DNA of 12,793 nt from Micrococcales bacterium (GTDB taxonomy: Bacteria; Actinomycetota; Actinomycetes; S36-B12; UBA5976), in the NCBI GenBank assembly GCA_024640585.1, contig JAHEEQ010000005.1, forward strand, positions 1 to 12,793, written 5' to 3'. Under the pieces are notes generated by a model. The model saw only the letters and a list, made by a program, of their open reading frames with translations. It ran no database searches and was not told the DNA's origin. Shown here in pieces: positions 1 to 6,573 of this stretch (position 1 is its first letter; each line of letters opens with the position of its first letter). A program made the position numbers and the translations under genes.

Positions 1-752
1 TGGTAGTAGCGGCTAGTGGAACCACAGTTGTGAAACATGGAAATCGGGCTGCTTCTAGCAAATGCGGTTCTGCTGACGTTTTAGAAATTCTTGGTGTCAA
101 ACTTAATCCAGAAATTGCAAGGGTTAGTGAAATCGCGAATGAAGTGGGAATTACTTTTTTCTTCGCTCCAGAATTTCATCCAGCTTTAAGATTTGCAGGC
201 CCGGTGCGCAAATCACTTGGTATTAGAACTTTTTTCAATGTGATTGGTCCACTTGCGAATCCTGCAAAACCACAAGCGCAGATTGTTGGTGTTCCAAGTC
301 TTGAAATCGGTAATCTAATTTCACAAGTTTTAGCTGAACGTCAAACTTGTGCGATTGTCATTTTGGGCGACGACGGCCTCGATGAATTCTCAATTCACGC
401 ACCAAACCAACTCTGGGTTGTCAATAAGGGTCAAGTTACAATGAAAAAAGTAACTCCAGCCGATGTTGGAATCGGTGTGCATGCTGCGGATGTGCTTTTG
501 GGTGGAGATGCTGCATTTAATGCGGATGTAGTGCATAGTGTTTTTGCTGGTGATCCGAGCGACAAGATAGTAGGAATTACAGACGCAGTTGCAATCAATG
601 CGGCATGTGCGATGGCCTGTGTTGAAGGTATTTCTGCTGAAATTGATGTGGTCGAGGCTCTCAGTCGAAACTTCATAAAAGCAAAAGATTTAATTGCCCA
701 AGGCCATGCGCGAAAGAAATTAGCGGAGTGGATTAACGCTTCTCAAAGCTAA
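1..752 (+). CDS. trpD: Anthranilate phosphoribosyltransferase, 3' part
   Basis: This enzyme transfers the phosphoribosyl group of PRPP to anthranilate, the second committed step of tryptophan synthesis, in the cytosol. The open frame runs in from base 3 with no start in the window, giving 249 residues of a family usually about 340 long; the N-terminal ~90 residues, with the first PRPP loop, lie outside. Visible motifs are KHGNRAASSKCGSADVLE near the left edge (anthranilate/PRPP site), a long conserved block ending FNVIGPLANP, and GLDEFS, whose Asp-Glu pair binds Mg in the family. The codon at 30 (GTG) is internal, not a start: the preceding codons (VVAASGTTV) continue the family motif. The stop codon directly abuts the stop codon of the convergent nuclease gene, with no intergenic base. 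Confidence 0.95.
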   Translation, partial: VVAASGTTVVKHGNRAASSKCGSADVLEILGVKLNPEIARVSEIANEVGITFFFAPEFHPALRFAGPVRKSLGIRTFFNVIGPLANPAKPQAQIVGVPSLEIGNLISQVLAERQTCAIVILGDDGLDEFSIHAPNQLWVVNKGQVTMKKVTPADVGIGVHAADVLLGGDAAFNADVVHSVFAGDPSDKIVGITDAVAINAACAMACVEGISAEIDVVEALSRNFIKAKDLIAQGHARKKLAEWINASQS

Positions 753-2486
753 TTATTTGGGCGAAACGTAGTTTTGCCACTTCCTTGAAGGTGTTATGAC
801 AGAAGATTTTTGTTGGGCATTCGAAAGTTCTTCGTAAATATCTAAAAAGCTCAGTTGATTTGGCCAAGAGTGGACAAGTGGTTCGCTTGCCTCAATCAAT
901 GTTGCATTTTCTAGCCAGTTGTAAATCATGAAAGCTTCGCTATTCGAATTTGCAGCGCTCGGTTCGAACGGAGGTAAGAATTCTTGAGCTGTAGATTTCA
1001 TTTTAGATATTTCTGCATCTAATCGGCTTTCATCTTCGACAACCCCTGCAGCAGCCAATGCGCCGAATCGGATTATGTGGATATCAAAACCTGATTCAGT
1101 GTGGGTGTAGGCAATAATTTCTTCAACTTTAGAAATCATTTTTAGTTTCTGGAATCTAATAGATGCCGACAGCCACGCATGTAGACGATCTCGCATAATC
1201 GCGGCTTCCTCGTATCTTTCTAAACTTGAAAGCTGAGAGATCTTTGCTTGTAATGTTGTTTCGATTAAAGATTGGCCGGCAAAGGCTTCTAGAAGTTGGT
1301 TCACCATTGCTTGGTAATCGTCAGTTGTGATAGCTAGCTCGCAAGGTTTAGAACACCTTCCAATTTCGCCAAGTGCACAAGAAGGACTTGGCTTTTTGAT
1401 CGAAAGTTTTGGCGAGCAGGTTCGCAATCCAATGACAGAGGTGATTGCATCTACCACGAGAGTGGCTTGTTCCATCGACCTCAATGGGCCAAAGTGAAAT
1501 GCCCCTTCAGTAATCTTCCGAACCACACTTAAACGAGGATACGGCTCATTTGTTATTCGAATCCAAATTGTCTTTTCTGTCCGTTTGCCCGCAGAATTAA
1601 AAGGTGGTTTTGCCTGCACAATTATTCGAGCTTCGCGAATGCTGGCTTCCAAATCTGTATGGCACGGAATTGCAGTAATGTGATGAGTTAAGTCCAACAT
1701 CCGATTCATGCGTTCGCGAGTTTCCGCTTTTGTGAAGTAACTCATCGCACGTTTGCGGATATTGCGCGATTTTCCAATGTAGAGAACTCGATCCTGATCA
1801 TCTCGAAATGCATATACGCCAGGCACTGAAGGTAAATCTGTAGCCAATGTACGTTTTTTGCGTTGTGCTGGTTTCACGACGGTTGTGATACCTAGGGTTT
1901 CTTGAAGCGAATTTACGCCTATTGATCCAAGACGTTCGAACAGAGCATGCATAACATGCGCAGTCGCACGCGCATCAGCGAGCGCTCTATGCACAGGTTC
2001 GGTTGGGGAACCGAAATAAGCCGCGAGCGTGCCAAGTTTTCTGTTTTGGACTTCATCTGGTTGCAATATGCATCTTGCAATTGTCAATGTATCTAATACA
2101 TCATGGGCTGGAAAGGCAATGTTGAGATTTTTTGCGCTACCTCGTAAGAATCCCAAATCAAACGGAGCATTGTGCGCAACAAAAACACAATCGCCAGCCC
2201 ACTCAATAAAGGCAGGTAGGGCATATGAAATATCCGGTGCATCTTGCACCATTGCGTCATTAATTCCGGTTAATAATGTAATGAAAGGAGGGATTGGGTG
2301 GCGTGGATTAACAAGTGTTTGAAACTCGCTAATTATTTCCCCTCCTTGAACTTTCACCGCACCTATTTCGGTAATGCCACCCTCGGAAGGAGTTCCACCA
2401 CCGGTCTCTAAGTCGACGATAACGAATGTGACATTAGAAAGGGGAGTATCTAGGGAATCAAACGTCCCGTCAGTTTCATAAGCCAC
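753..2486 (-). CDS. DEDD exonuclease fused to UvrC-like GIY-YIG endonuclease
   Basis: A 577-residue DNA-processing protein with two nuclease domains, typical of actinobacteria; its role there is mostly inferred (repair or replication-associated cleavage). Residues ~20-185 are a DEDDh exonuclease like DNA polymerase III epsilon: D25 and E27 in VDLETGG, D110 in AHNAPFD, H166 and D171 in HRALADAR. Residues ~218-300 are a GIY-YIG nuclease: G223-V-Y225, Y236-I-G238, and a likely catalytic E285 just before the KPPFN segment. Four cysteines at 357, 370, 378 and 382 match the UvrC iron-sulfur pattern. A UVR-type helix pair follows at ~416-437. The C-terminal RNase H-like and helix-hairpin-helix domains of true UvrC are absent, as in Cho. 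The start is a GTG without Shine-Dalgarno, supported by a TAAGTT box ending 6 nt upstream. Confidence 0.9.
   Translation of the reverse strand: MAYETDGTFDSLDTPLSNVTFVIVDLETGGGTPSEGGITEIGAVKVQGGEIISEFQTLVNPRHPIPPFITLLTGINDAMVQDAPDISYALPAFIEWAGDCVFVAHNAPFDLGFLRGSAKNLNIAFPAHDVLDTLTIARCILQPDEVQNRKLGTLAAYFGSPTEPVHRALADARATAHVMHALFERLGSIGVNSLQETLGITTVVKPAQRKKRTLATDLPSVPGVYAFRDDQDRVLYIGKSRNIRKRAMSYFTKAETRERMNRMLDLTHHITAIPCHTDLEASIREARIIVQAKPPFNSAGKRTEKTIWIRITNEPYPRLSVVRKITEGAFHFGPLRSMEQATLVVDAITSVIGLRTCSPKLSIKKPSPSCALGEIGRCSKPCELAITTDDYQAMVNQLLEAFAGQSLIETTLQAKISQLSSLERYEEAAIMRDRLHAWLSASIRFQKLKMISKVEEIIAYTHTESGFDIHIIRFGALAAAGVVEDESRLDAEISKMKSTAQEFLPPFEPSAANSNSEAFMIYNWLENATLIEASEPLVHSWPNQLSFLDIYEELSNAQQKSSVITPSRKWQNYVSPK
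760..778 (+). terminator. Candidate 3' hairpin of trpD inside the facing gene
   Basis: GGCGAAAC, loop GTA, GTTTTGCC forms an 8-bp stem in + strand RNA, with one G-U wobble, starting 8 nt after the trpD stop. It lies inside the last codons of the convergent nuclease gene. No U-tract follows it on the + strand. In the minus-strand transcript the wobble becomes an A-C mismatch, so the fold favours trpD mRNA. It could end or stabilise the trpD transcript, or be chance. Confidence 0.3.
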
Positions 2487-2498
2487 ATGGTCAACTTA
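2487..2498 (-). promoter_or_regulatory. Leaderless-type -10 box of the nuclease fusion gene
   Basis: On the minus strand, TAAGTT (2498 down to 2493) is followed by six bases, GACCAT, and then the GTG start. This spacing would place transcription initiation at the start codon. No Shine-Dalgarno sequence and no clear -35 box are visible. It lies back to back with the promoter of the next gene in a 66-bp divergent gap. Confidence 0.5.
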
Positions 2499-2540
2499 CG
2501 CAGAACCTGTGCCTTTCGGAGTTCGACCTAGTTCTTCGAA

Positions 2541-2552
2541 TAGAGTTTAGGC
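2541..2552 (+). promoter_or_regulatory. Leaderless-type -10 box of the 88-residue gene
   Basis: TAGAGT (2541-2546) is followed by six bases and the ATG at 2553. No purine-rich ribosome-binding site lies at the right distance, so a leaderless mRNA is the simplest reading. No convincing -35 box is seen. Confidence 0.5.
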
Positions 2553-2819
2553 ATGACTATTTCGCTTCCAGATAATCAACATCGACTACGTTGTGGCAGA
2601 TGTGGCAACCTAACTCGCTTTGACGTAGTAAAGACAACGAAAGTTAAAGAGTTTTGGCATGTTGATATGGGAGGCGAACCAACCTCAGAATCAACCGATA
2701 CTCTTGAGCAGACAATCTCCTCGGTGAGTTGCCGCTGGTGTGGGGCAACTGATGAAATCGAGCATGTGCTTCGCCCAAGTGCTGGCGGATCTGATTCTGA
2801 ACCTGAATCAGTCAAATAG
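2553..2819 (+). CDS. Small zinc-ribbon-like protein of unknown function
   Basis: An 88-residue protein with two Cys pairs, C14-x2-C17 (CGRCGN) and C60-x2-C63 (CRWCGA), in the arrangement of a treble-clef or zinc-ribbon fold; it probably binds one zinc ion. The segment between the pairs contains FWHVDMGGEP and a Ser/Thr/Glu-rich stretch. The C-terminal ~20 residues are acidic and look disordered. There is no signal peptide or membrane segment, so it should be cytoplasmic. It is divergent from the nuclease fusion gene and lies 68 bp upstream of another small Cys-rich gene. I do not know a function. A nucleic-acid or protein-binding role would fit the fold, but nothing here proves it. Confidence 0.8.
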   Translation: MTISLPDNQHRLRCGRCGNLTRFDVVKTTKVKEFWHVDMGGEPTSESTDTLEQTISSVSCRWCGATDEIEHVLRPSAGGSDSEPESVK

Positions 2820-2875
2820 TCTCAAGCCTTAGGTCACACCCCTGCTTTACCTTCTCATCGCTCATCTTTAGCTTT

Positions 2876-2881
2876 GAGAGG
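2876..2881 (+). promoter_or_regulatory. Shine-Dalgarno of the 61-residue gene
   Basis: GAGAGG lies 6 nt before the ATG at 2888 and fixes the start of this short gene. It contrasts with the neighbouring genes on both sides, which have no Shine-Dalgarno. Confidence 0.7.
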
Positions 2882-2887
2882 AACAAA

Positions 2888-3073
2888 ATGAAAATCGATT
2901 GCGATTCCTGTACACAAAAACCAATTGCTTGTAGCGATTGTGTAGTCACCCTTTTCCTGAGTATTCCTAGCCTGGATGGAGAACTTCAGGAATGTGAGTC
3001 TGAGGCTATTTCGGTGCTCGCTACGGTCGGATTAGTCCCTAAATTGCGCATGCGGACCGCGAGTGGCGAATAA
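2888..3073 (+). CDS. Small Cys-rich conserved actinobacterial protein
   Basis: A 61-residue protein with C5-x2-C8 and C15-x2-C18 near the N-terminus (CDSC and CSDC), followed by a hydrophobic strand (VVTLFLSI) and a helix ending in VGLVPKLRMR. I recall similar short proteins, with an ACSDCVVT-like core and a GLVP-type C-terminus, next to NlpC/P60 genes in actinobacteria; I cannot confirm this by search here. The four cysteines suggest a zinc or other metal site; a fifth, C36, lies apart. It has a good Shine-Dalgarno and no signal peptide. It lies between the zinc-ribbon gene and the NlpC/P60 gene, both on the same strand. The function is unknown. Confidence 0.75.
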   Translation: MKIDCDSCTQKPIACSDCVVTLFLSIPSLDGELQECESEAISVLATVGLVPKLRMRTASGE

Positions 3074-3125
3074 TTTTTTGACGAGTTTTTAAGTGTAAGA
3101 AATTGTCAAAAATGCATCAAAACGG

Positions 3126-3144
3126 ACATTTTGCGCACATTTTG
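3126..3144 (+). repeat. Paired 8-bp direct repeat upstream of the NlpC/P60 gene
   Basis: ACATTTTG occurs at 3126-3133 and again at 3137-3144, separated by CGC, giving an 11-bp period. If transcription starts at the ATG at 3181, the copies sit at about -55 to -48 and -44 to -37. That is a typical position for a tandem activator site on one face of the helix. Confidence 0.5.
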
Positions 3145-3168
3145 GGTGGTGTAAAGGTTCGTTTTTGG

Positions 3169-3180
3169 TACTTTGCCCTC
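3169..3180 (+). promoter_or_regulatory. Leaderless-type -10 box of the NlpC/P60 gene
   Basis: TACTTT (3169-3174) is followed by GCCCTC and the ATG at 3181. There is no Shine-Dalgarno before this ATG. The box supports 3181 as the true start over the in-frame codon at 3103. The rest of the 107-bp gap upstream holds only the direct repeat; I see no long structured leader. Confidence 0.5.
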
Positions 3181-4233
3181 ATGCTGTCCAAACAAAAAGC
3201 GGGACTTGGTCGCGTCTTTGGATCCCTAGTGGTGGCCGTTGCTTTGACGGTTTCAGTGGTTCCAGATGTTGTGGCAAAACCTCCAACTGCAGACCTAAAG
3301 CAGGTGGAAGAGAAGGTTCGTGATCTTGAGCTTGAAGCAGACGCTGCAGGGGAGCAGTGGAATGAGGCTCGCCACAAACTAAATAAAGTAAATGGTCGGA
3401 TTTCGATATTGACCAATAATTCCCAAAAGGCATCTGTCCGCTATCAGAAACTTCGAAAATCGTTTTCCAAATTAATTGTGGGCTTATATCAAACTGGAAC
3501 TATCGATCTTGATTTACAGGCATTGTTCTCCTCGAATCCGAAGAACTATATTGCCCAATTAAGTGCAGTGAATTTCGTTGGCTCTCGGCAAATTATTGCC
3601 ATGCGAGATTTGGAACGCGCTTCGATTAATCTAAAAAATACAAAGACATTGCTAAGAGCGGAACAGCTAAAAGCTAAACAACTCGTAAAAGAAGCGGATC
3701 GTCATTTAAAAACTGCGCAAAGCAAACTTAATCAGGCCCGAAAATTGCTCAATACTTTGAAAGCAGAGCAGAGGAGAAAATATCTTGCTCGTATTAAAGC
3801 TAAGCAGAAAAAACAAGCCGCGAAGGCTAAGAAAATTCGCAAACGTGCCGGAAATCTAGCAGCAAATCGTCGCGTGAAGATTGCAATTCGTTTTGCACTT
3901 TCAATGGTCGGCCACCGTTATGTATTTGGTGCCGCCGGCCCTTCTGTCTTTGACTGTTCAGGTCTAACCATGGCGGCGTATCGAAAAGCCGGTGTGTACT
4001 TGCCTCACTATTCACGTGCGCAAATATCTGCAACTAGACCAGTAAGCCGCGGAAATTTACGAGTCGGTGATTTAGTATTCTTTTTCAAATACGGAATCCG
4101 CCATGTTGGTATGTACATTGGTGGAAATCGATTTGTGCATGCGGAAAACTCTCGAACTGGCGTGATTATTTCATCTCTATCGGAAAGTTATTACGCATCA
4201 CACTTGTCTGGCTTTGGGCGAGTTGTTGGTTAG
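3181..4233 (+). CDS. Secreted NlpC/P60 peptidoglycan endopeptidase with coiled coil
   Basis: A 350-residue exported cell-wall hydrolase of the RipA/NlpC type, expected to cut peptide stems of peptidoglycan. Residues 1-32 form a signal peptide: basic start (MLSKQKAGLGR), hydrophobic core and a likely cut after VVA. Residues ~38-215 are charged and helical, with coiled-coil heptads that may hold the enzyme inactive or bind a partner. Residues ~199-231 are very rich in Lys and Arg. The NlpC/P60 domain occupies ~233-350, with catalytic C259 in FDCSG, H308 in RHVGMYIG and H320 in FVHA. The frame extends upstream to 3103, but only the ATG at 3181 gives a normal signal peptide and is preceded by a -10-like box. 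The stop overlaps that of the convergent acyl-CoA ligase gene. Confidence 0.9.
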   Translation: MLSKQKAGLGRVFGSLVVAVALTVSVVPDVVAKPPTADLKQVEEKVRDLELEADAAGEQWNEARHKLNKVNGRISILTNNSQKASVRYQKLRKSFSKLIVGLYQTGTIDLDLQALFSSNPKNYIAQLSAVNFVGSRQIIAMRDLERASINLKNTKTLLRAEQLKAKQLVKEADRHLKTAQSKLNQARKLLNTLKAEQRRKYLARIKAKQKKQAAKAKKIRKRAGNLAANRRVKIAIRFALSMVGHRYVFGAAGPSVFDCSGLTMAAYRKAGVYLPHYSRAQISATRPVSRGNLRVGDLVFFFKYGIRHVGMYIGGNRFVHAENSRTGVIISSLSESYYASHLSGFGRVVG

Positions 4234-6023
4234 GCGTAAAGCCCTTCAATTTCAGAATTAAATTGTCCAGCAACAACATTGCGTTTTAATTTCAGAGAAG
4301 GTGTGAGATGTCCAGAAGCCTCGCTCCAGTCACTATCTATTAAAACCCATTTGCGAATAGATTCAGCTTGGCTGACCGCTTTATTTGCATAGTCAACTGC
4401 ACTTTGAATTTCTGCAAGAAAATGTTCGTTCTGACGCAACTCGTCGAAACTCGTGGTTTCTGGTAACGAATTTCTATGCAGCCAATTCTTAACTGAATCT
4501 GGTTCTACAGTTATTAAACAACCGATAAACGGCTTGTTGTCTCCAACCACCATGCATTGGCTAACTAGCCAATTGGAACGCAGGCGATCTTCGATAACTG
4601 CTGGTGCGACATTTTTTCCACCAGCAGTGACGATAAGTTCTTTTTTGCGACCAGTGATGAACAAATACCCATCATCATCAATATGCCCGATGTCACCTGT
4701 GTGGAACCAGCCGTTCACATCAATTGTTTCAGCAGTAGCCGCTTCGTTGTTCCAATAGCCTTGGAAAATATGCGGTCCTTTAATCAAAATTTCACCATCA
4801 GGACCAATTGCCAATGTAACTCCTGGAATTGGTCTGCCAACCGATCCGACTCTGAGCATTGTTGGTCGATTTACGGTCGAAGCTGAGGAAGTTTCTGACA
4901 ACCCATATCCTTCAAGAATTGTGAGCCCAATTCCGCGGAAGAAATGCCCAAGACGTGCTCCTAATGCAGCGCCTCCTGATACCGACCACTCCACTTTTCC
5001 GCCCATTGCTGCGCGTAATTTTTTGTAGACAAGTTTGTCGAATACTCCATGCTTTATTCGAAGTGATACTGGAACCGAGCCAGCACTAAGCGCTTGCGAA
5101 TAAGCAATTGCAACACCTGCGGCTGAGTTGAATATTTTTTCTTTGCCCTCATTAGCGGCTTTTTGTTGTGCACTATTGAATACTTTTTCAAAAACGCGTG
5201 GGACTGCAAGTAAGAAGTTTGGAGTGAATTTCTGTAGATCAGCAACCAAATTTGTGATGTCTGGTGCAAATGAAACCCTCAATCCAGATTCAACCATTGC
5301 AATTTCGATAATGCGACCAAAAACGTGTGCGAGTGGAAGAAAAAGAAGTGTGGAAGTTTTCTTATCCGCGAAAATTTCCGGTACAGCCAACATTACATTT
5401 CGCACCAAGAACATGAAATTGCCATGAGTTAGTACGCAGCCTTTTGGTTTCCCAGTTGTGCCTGATGTGTAAATGATTGTTGCAATGTGAGATGGGGTAA
5501 CTTGTCCGCGTCGGAAATCCAAGTCGGAGTCTAAAACCTTTTCGCCCGCATCTATTAGGTGTTTAATTCCATCATCTTCAATATTCCAAATGTGCACTAA
5601 AGAAGTGAGAGAGCTTCGAATCTCGTGAATGGTGTCTAGGTGTTTGTTTGACTCCACAAAGATTGCTACAGCGCCGGAATCTTGCATCATCCATTGCACT
5701 TGTTCAGAACTTGAAGTTTCGTAGATTGGAACTGTGATGCAACCGGCATACCAAATTGCATAATCAAGAAGTGTCCACTCAAATCGAGTACGGCTCATTA
5801 AGGCGATCCGGTCTCCGGGTTGGATACCAGCCGCCAAGATTCCTTTAGCCGCATCGCGGACCATCTGGTGAAATTGCTTTGAGGTTAGTTCTAACACTTG
5901 GTCGCCAGCACGGCGCACAATGGAAATAACGTCTGGCTGTGAGTGCTCATGCGCAATCAAAGCGTCTGTCAGGCTCCCCGAAATTACAGTTGGTGCCAAA
6001 GCTGGTTCTGCGTATTGCTGCAT
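4230..6023 (-). CDS. Long-chain fatty-acid-CoA ligase (AMP-binding)
   Basis: A 597-residue FadD15-type acyl-CoA synthetase. It adenylates a long-chain fatty acid with ATP and transfers it to coenzyme A, feeding lipid synthesis or beta-oxidation. Family motifs are clear: P-loop IIYTSGTTGKPKG (183-195), EGYGLSETS (371-379), WFHTGD (439-444), the hinge GRKKELI (458-464) and the C-terminal LKLKR (577-581) with the adenylation lysine. The frame is open for 46 more codons upstream, to 6161. The ATG at 6023 is preferred: it has a strong Shine-Dalgarno (GGGAG, 7 nt upstream), it gives the usual N-terminus, and the longer version would overlap the divergent SRPBCC gene. No membrane segment is evident. 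Its stop codon overlaps the stop of the NlpC/P60 gene. Confidence 0.93.
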   Translation of the reverse strand: MQQYAEPALAPTVISGSLTDALIAHEHSQPDVISIVRRAGDQVLELTSKQFHQMVRDAAKGILAAGIQPGDRIALMSRTRFEWTLLDYAIWYAGCITVPIYETSSSEQVQWMMQDSGAVAIFVESNKHLDTIHEIRSSLTSLVHIWNIEDDGIKHLIDAGEKVLDSDLDFRRGQVTPSHIATIIYTSGTTGKPKGCVLTHGNFMFLVRNVMLAVPEIFADKKTSTLLFLPLAHVFGRIIEIAMVESGLRVSFAPDITNLVADLQKFTPNFLLAVPRVFEKVFNSAQQKAANEGKEKIFNSAAGVAIAYSQALSAGSVPVSLRIKHGVFDKLVYKKLRAAMGGKVEWSVSGGAALGARLGHFFRGIGLTILEGYGLSETSSASTVNRPTMLRVGSVGRPIPGVTLAIGPDGEILIKGPHIFQGYWNNEAATAETIDVNGWFHTGDIGHIDDDGYLFITGRKKELIVTAGGKNVAPAVIEDRLRSNWLVSQCMVVGDNKPFIGCLITVEPDSVKNWLHRNSLPETTSFDELRQNEHFLAEIQSAVDYANKAVSQAESIRKWVLIDSDWSEASGHLTPSLKLKRNVVAGQFNSEIEGLYA

Positions 6024-6030
6024 TTTCACT

Positions 6031-6035
6031 CTCCC
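6031..6035 (-). promoter_or_regulatory. Shine-Dalgarno of the acyl-CoA ligase gene
   Basis: On the minus strand GGGAG stands 7 nt before the ATG at 6023 and decides the start. A possible -10 box, TATTTT (6060 down to 6055), lies about 32 nt upstream of the ATG, so this gene would have a short leader, unlike the divergent gene beside it. Confidence 0.7.
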
Positions 6036-6137
6036 GTGTGAATGGTCTGTGCCAAAAATAACTCTGAGTTGCCACTCATCACCACTTATTGTGGCATTTG
6101 GTTCACTACCCGCTAGTAGTAACAATGTGTTTGCGAA

Positions 6138-6150
6138 TAGATTTGGCTCT
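6138..6150 (+). promoter_or_regulatory. Leaderless-type -10 box of the SRPBCC operon
   Basis: TAGATT (6138-6143) is followed by seven bases and the ATG at 6151. No Shine-Dalgarno is present. It would drive the four-gene operon through the PlsC-type gene. The 127-bp divergent gap (6024-6150) also carries the acyl-CoA ligase promoter; no -35 boxes are convincing. Confidence 0.5.
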
Positions 6151-6573
6151 ATGGCTCGCACATCAAGCTCGATTCACATAGATGCCCCAGTAGATCGGGT
6201 CATGGGAATCATCAGAGATGTAGAGAATTATCCGAAATGGACCTCGGGAATTTCAGACATCGAAATTATTGAACAAGATGATGCAGGTAAACCGCTCAAA
6301 ACTATTTTTTCTCTGGAAGGTGGCCCAATTTCAGATCGAATTGAACTCGCGTATGAGTGGCAGCCGAATTCAGTCAATTGGCATTTGGTCAAAGGGTCAT
6401 CAATCACAAAATTAGATGGCTCATACACAGTCACAGAGCAAGAGTCAGGATGCGATGTCACTTATGAACTTTCAGCAGAAATCAATATTCCTCTACCTAG
6501 CTTCATCAAATCCGCAGGTGAAAAAACTATTGTGAATTCTGCCTTACAAGGATTGAAGGATTTTGCAAAATGA
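6151..6573 (+). CDS. SRPBCC-fold (polyketide cyclase/START-like) protein
   Basis: A 140-residue single-domain protein of the SRPBCC superfamily, whose members bind lipids or other hydrophobic ligands in a deep pocket. The N-terminus (SSSIHIDAPVDRVMGIIRD, then VENYPKWTSG) is the classic first strand, helix and YPxW turn. The C-terminus is the long amphipathic helix that closes the pocket. The ligand is not predictable; names such as cyclase/dehydrase are family labels only. The frame extends upstream to 5920, but that part is antisense to the acyl-CoA ligase gene, and the conserved fold begins right at the ATG at 6151. It is the first gene of an operon, and its stop overlaps the next start (ATGA at 6570-6573), implying translational coupling. 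Confidence 0.88.
   Translation: MARTSSSIHIDAPVDRVMGIIRDVENYPKWTSGISDIEIIEQDDAGKPLKTIFSLEGGPISDRIELAYEWQPNSVNWHLVKGSSITKLDGSYTVTEQESGCDVTYELSAEINIPLPSFIKSAGEKTIVNSALQGLKDFAK

Noticed and set aside
2029..2322. 97-codon + strand open frame inside the nuclease gene
   Set aside because: It is a shadow of the exonuclease domain on the other strand, without recognisable domain or promoter.
3103..3180. Upstream extension of the NlpC/P60 reading frame
   Set aside because: The extra 26 residues would bury the signal peptide, and this stretch contains the -10-like box and the direct repeat. The ATG at 3181 fits better.
3074..3180. Possible ydaO-type (cyclic di-AMP) riboswitch before the cell-wall hydrolase gene
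   Set aside because: The gap is only 107 nt, is AT-rich without paired helices, and the gene appears leaderless.
4210..4243. GGCTTT...AAAGCC as terminator between NlpC/P60 and acyl-CoA ligase genes
   Set aside because: The stem is only 6 bp with a 22-nt loop and no U-tract on either strand.
5920..6150. Upstream extension of the SRPBCC frame
   Set aside because: It is antisense to the start of the acyl-CoA ligase gene and its promoter, and the conserved fold begins at 6151.
6024..6161. 46-codon N-terminal extension of the acyl-CoA ligase
   Set aside because: It would overlap the divergent SRPBCC start, while the ATG at 6023 has a strong Shine-Dalgarno and the usual family N-terminus.
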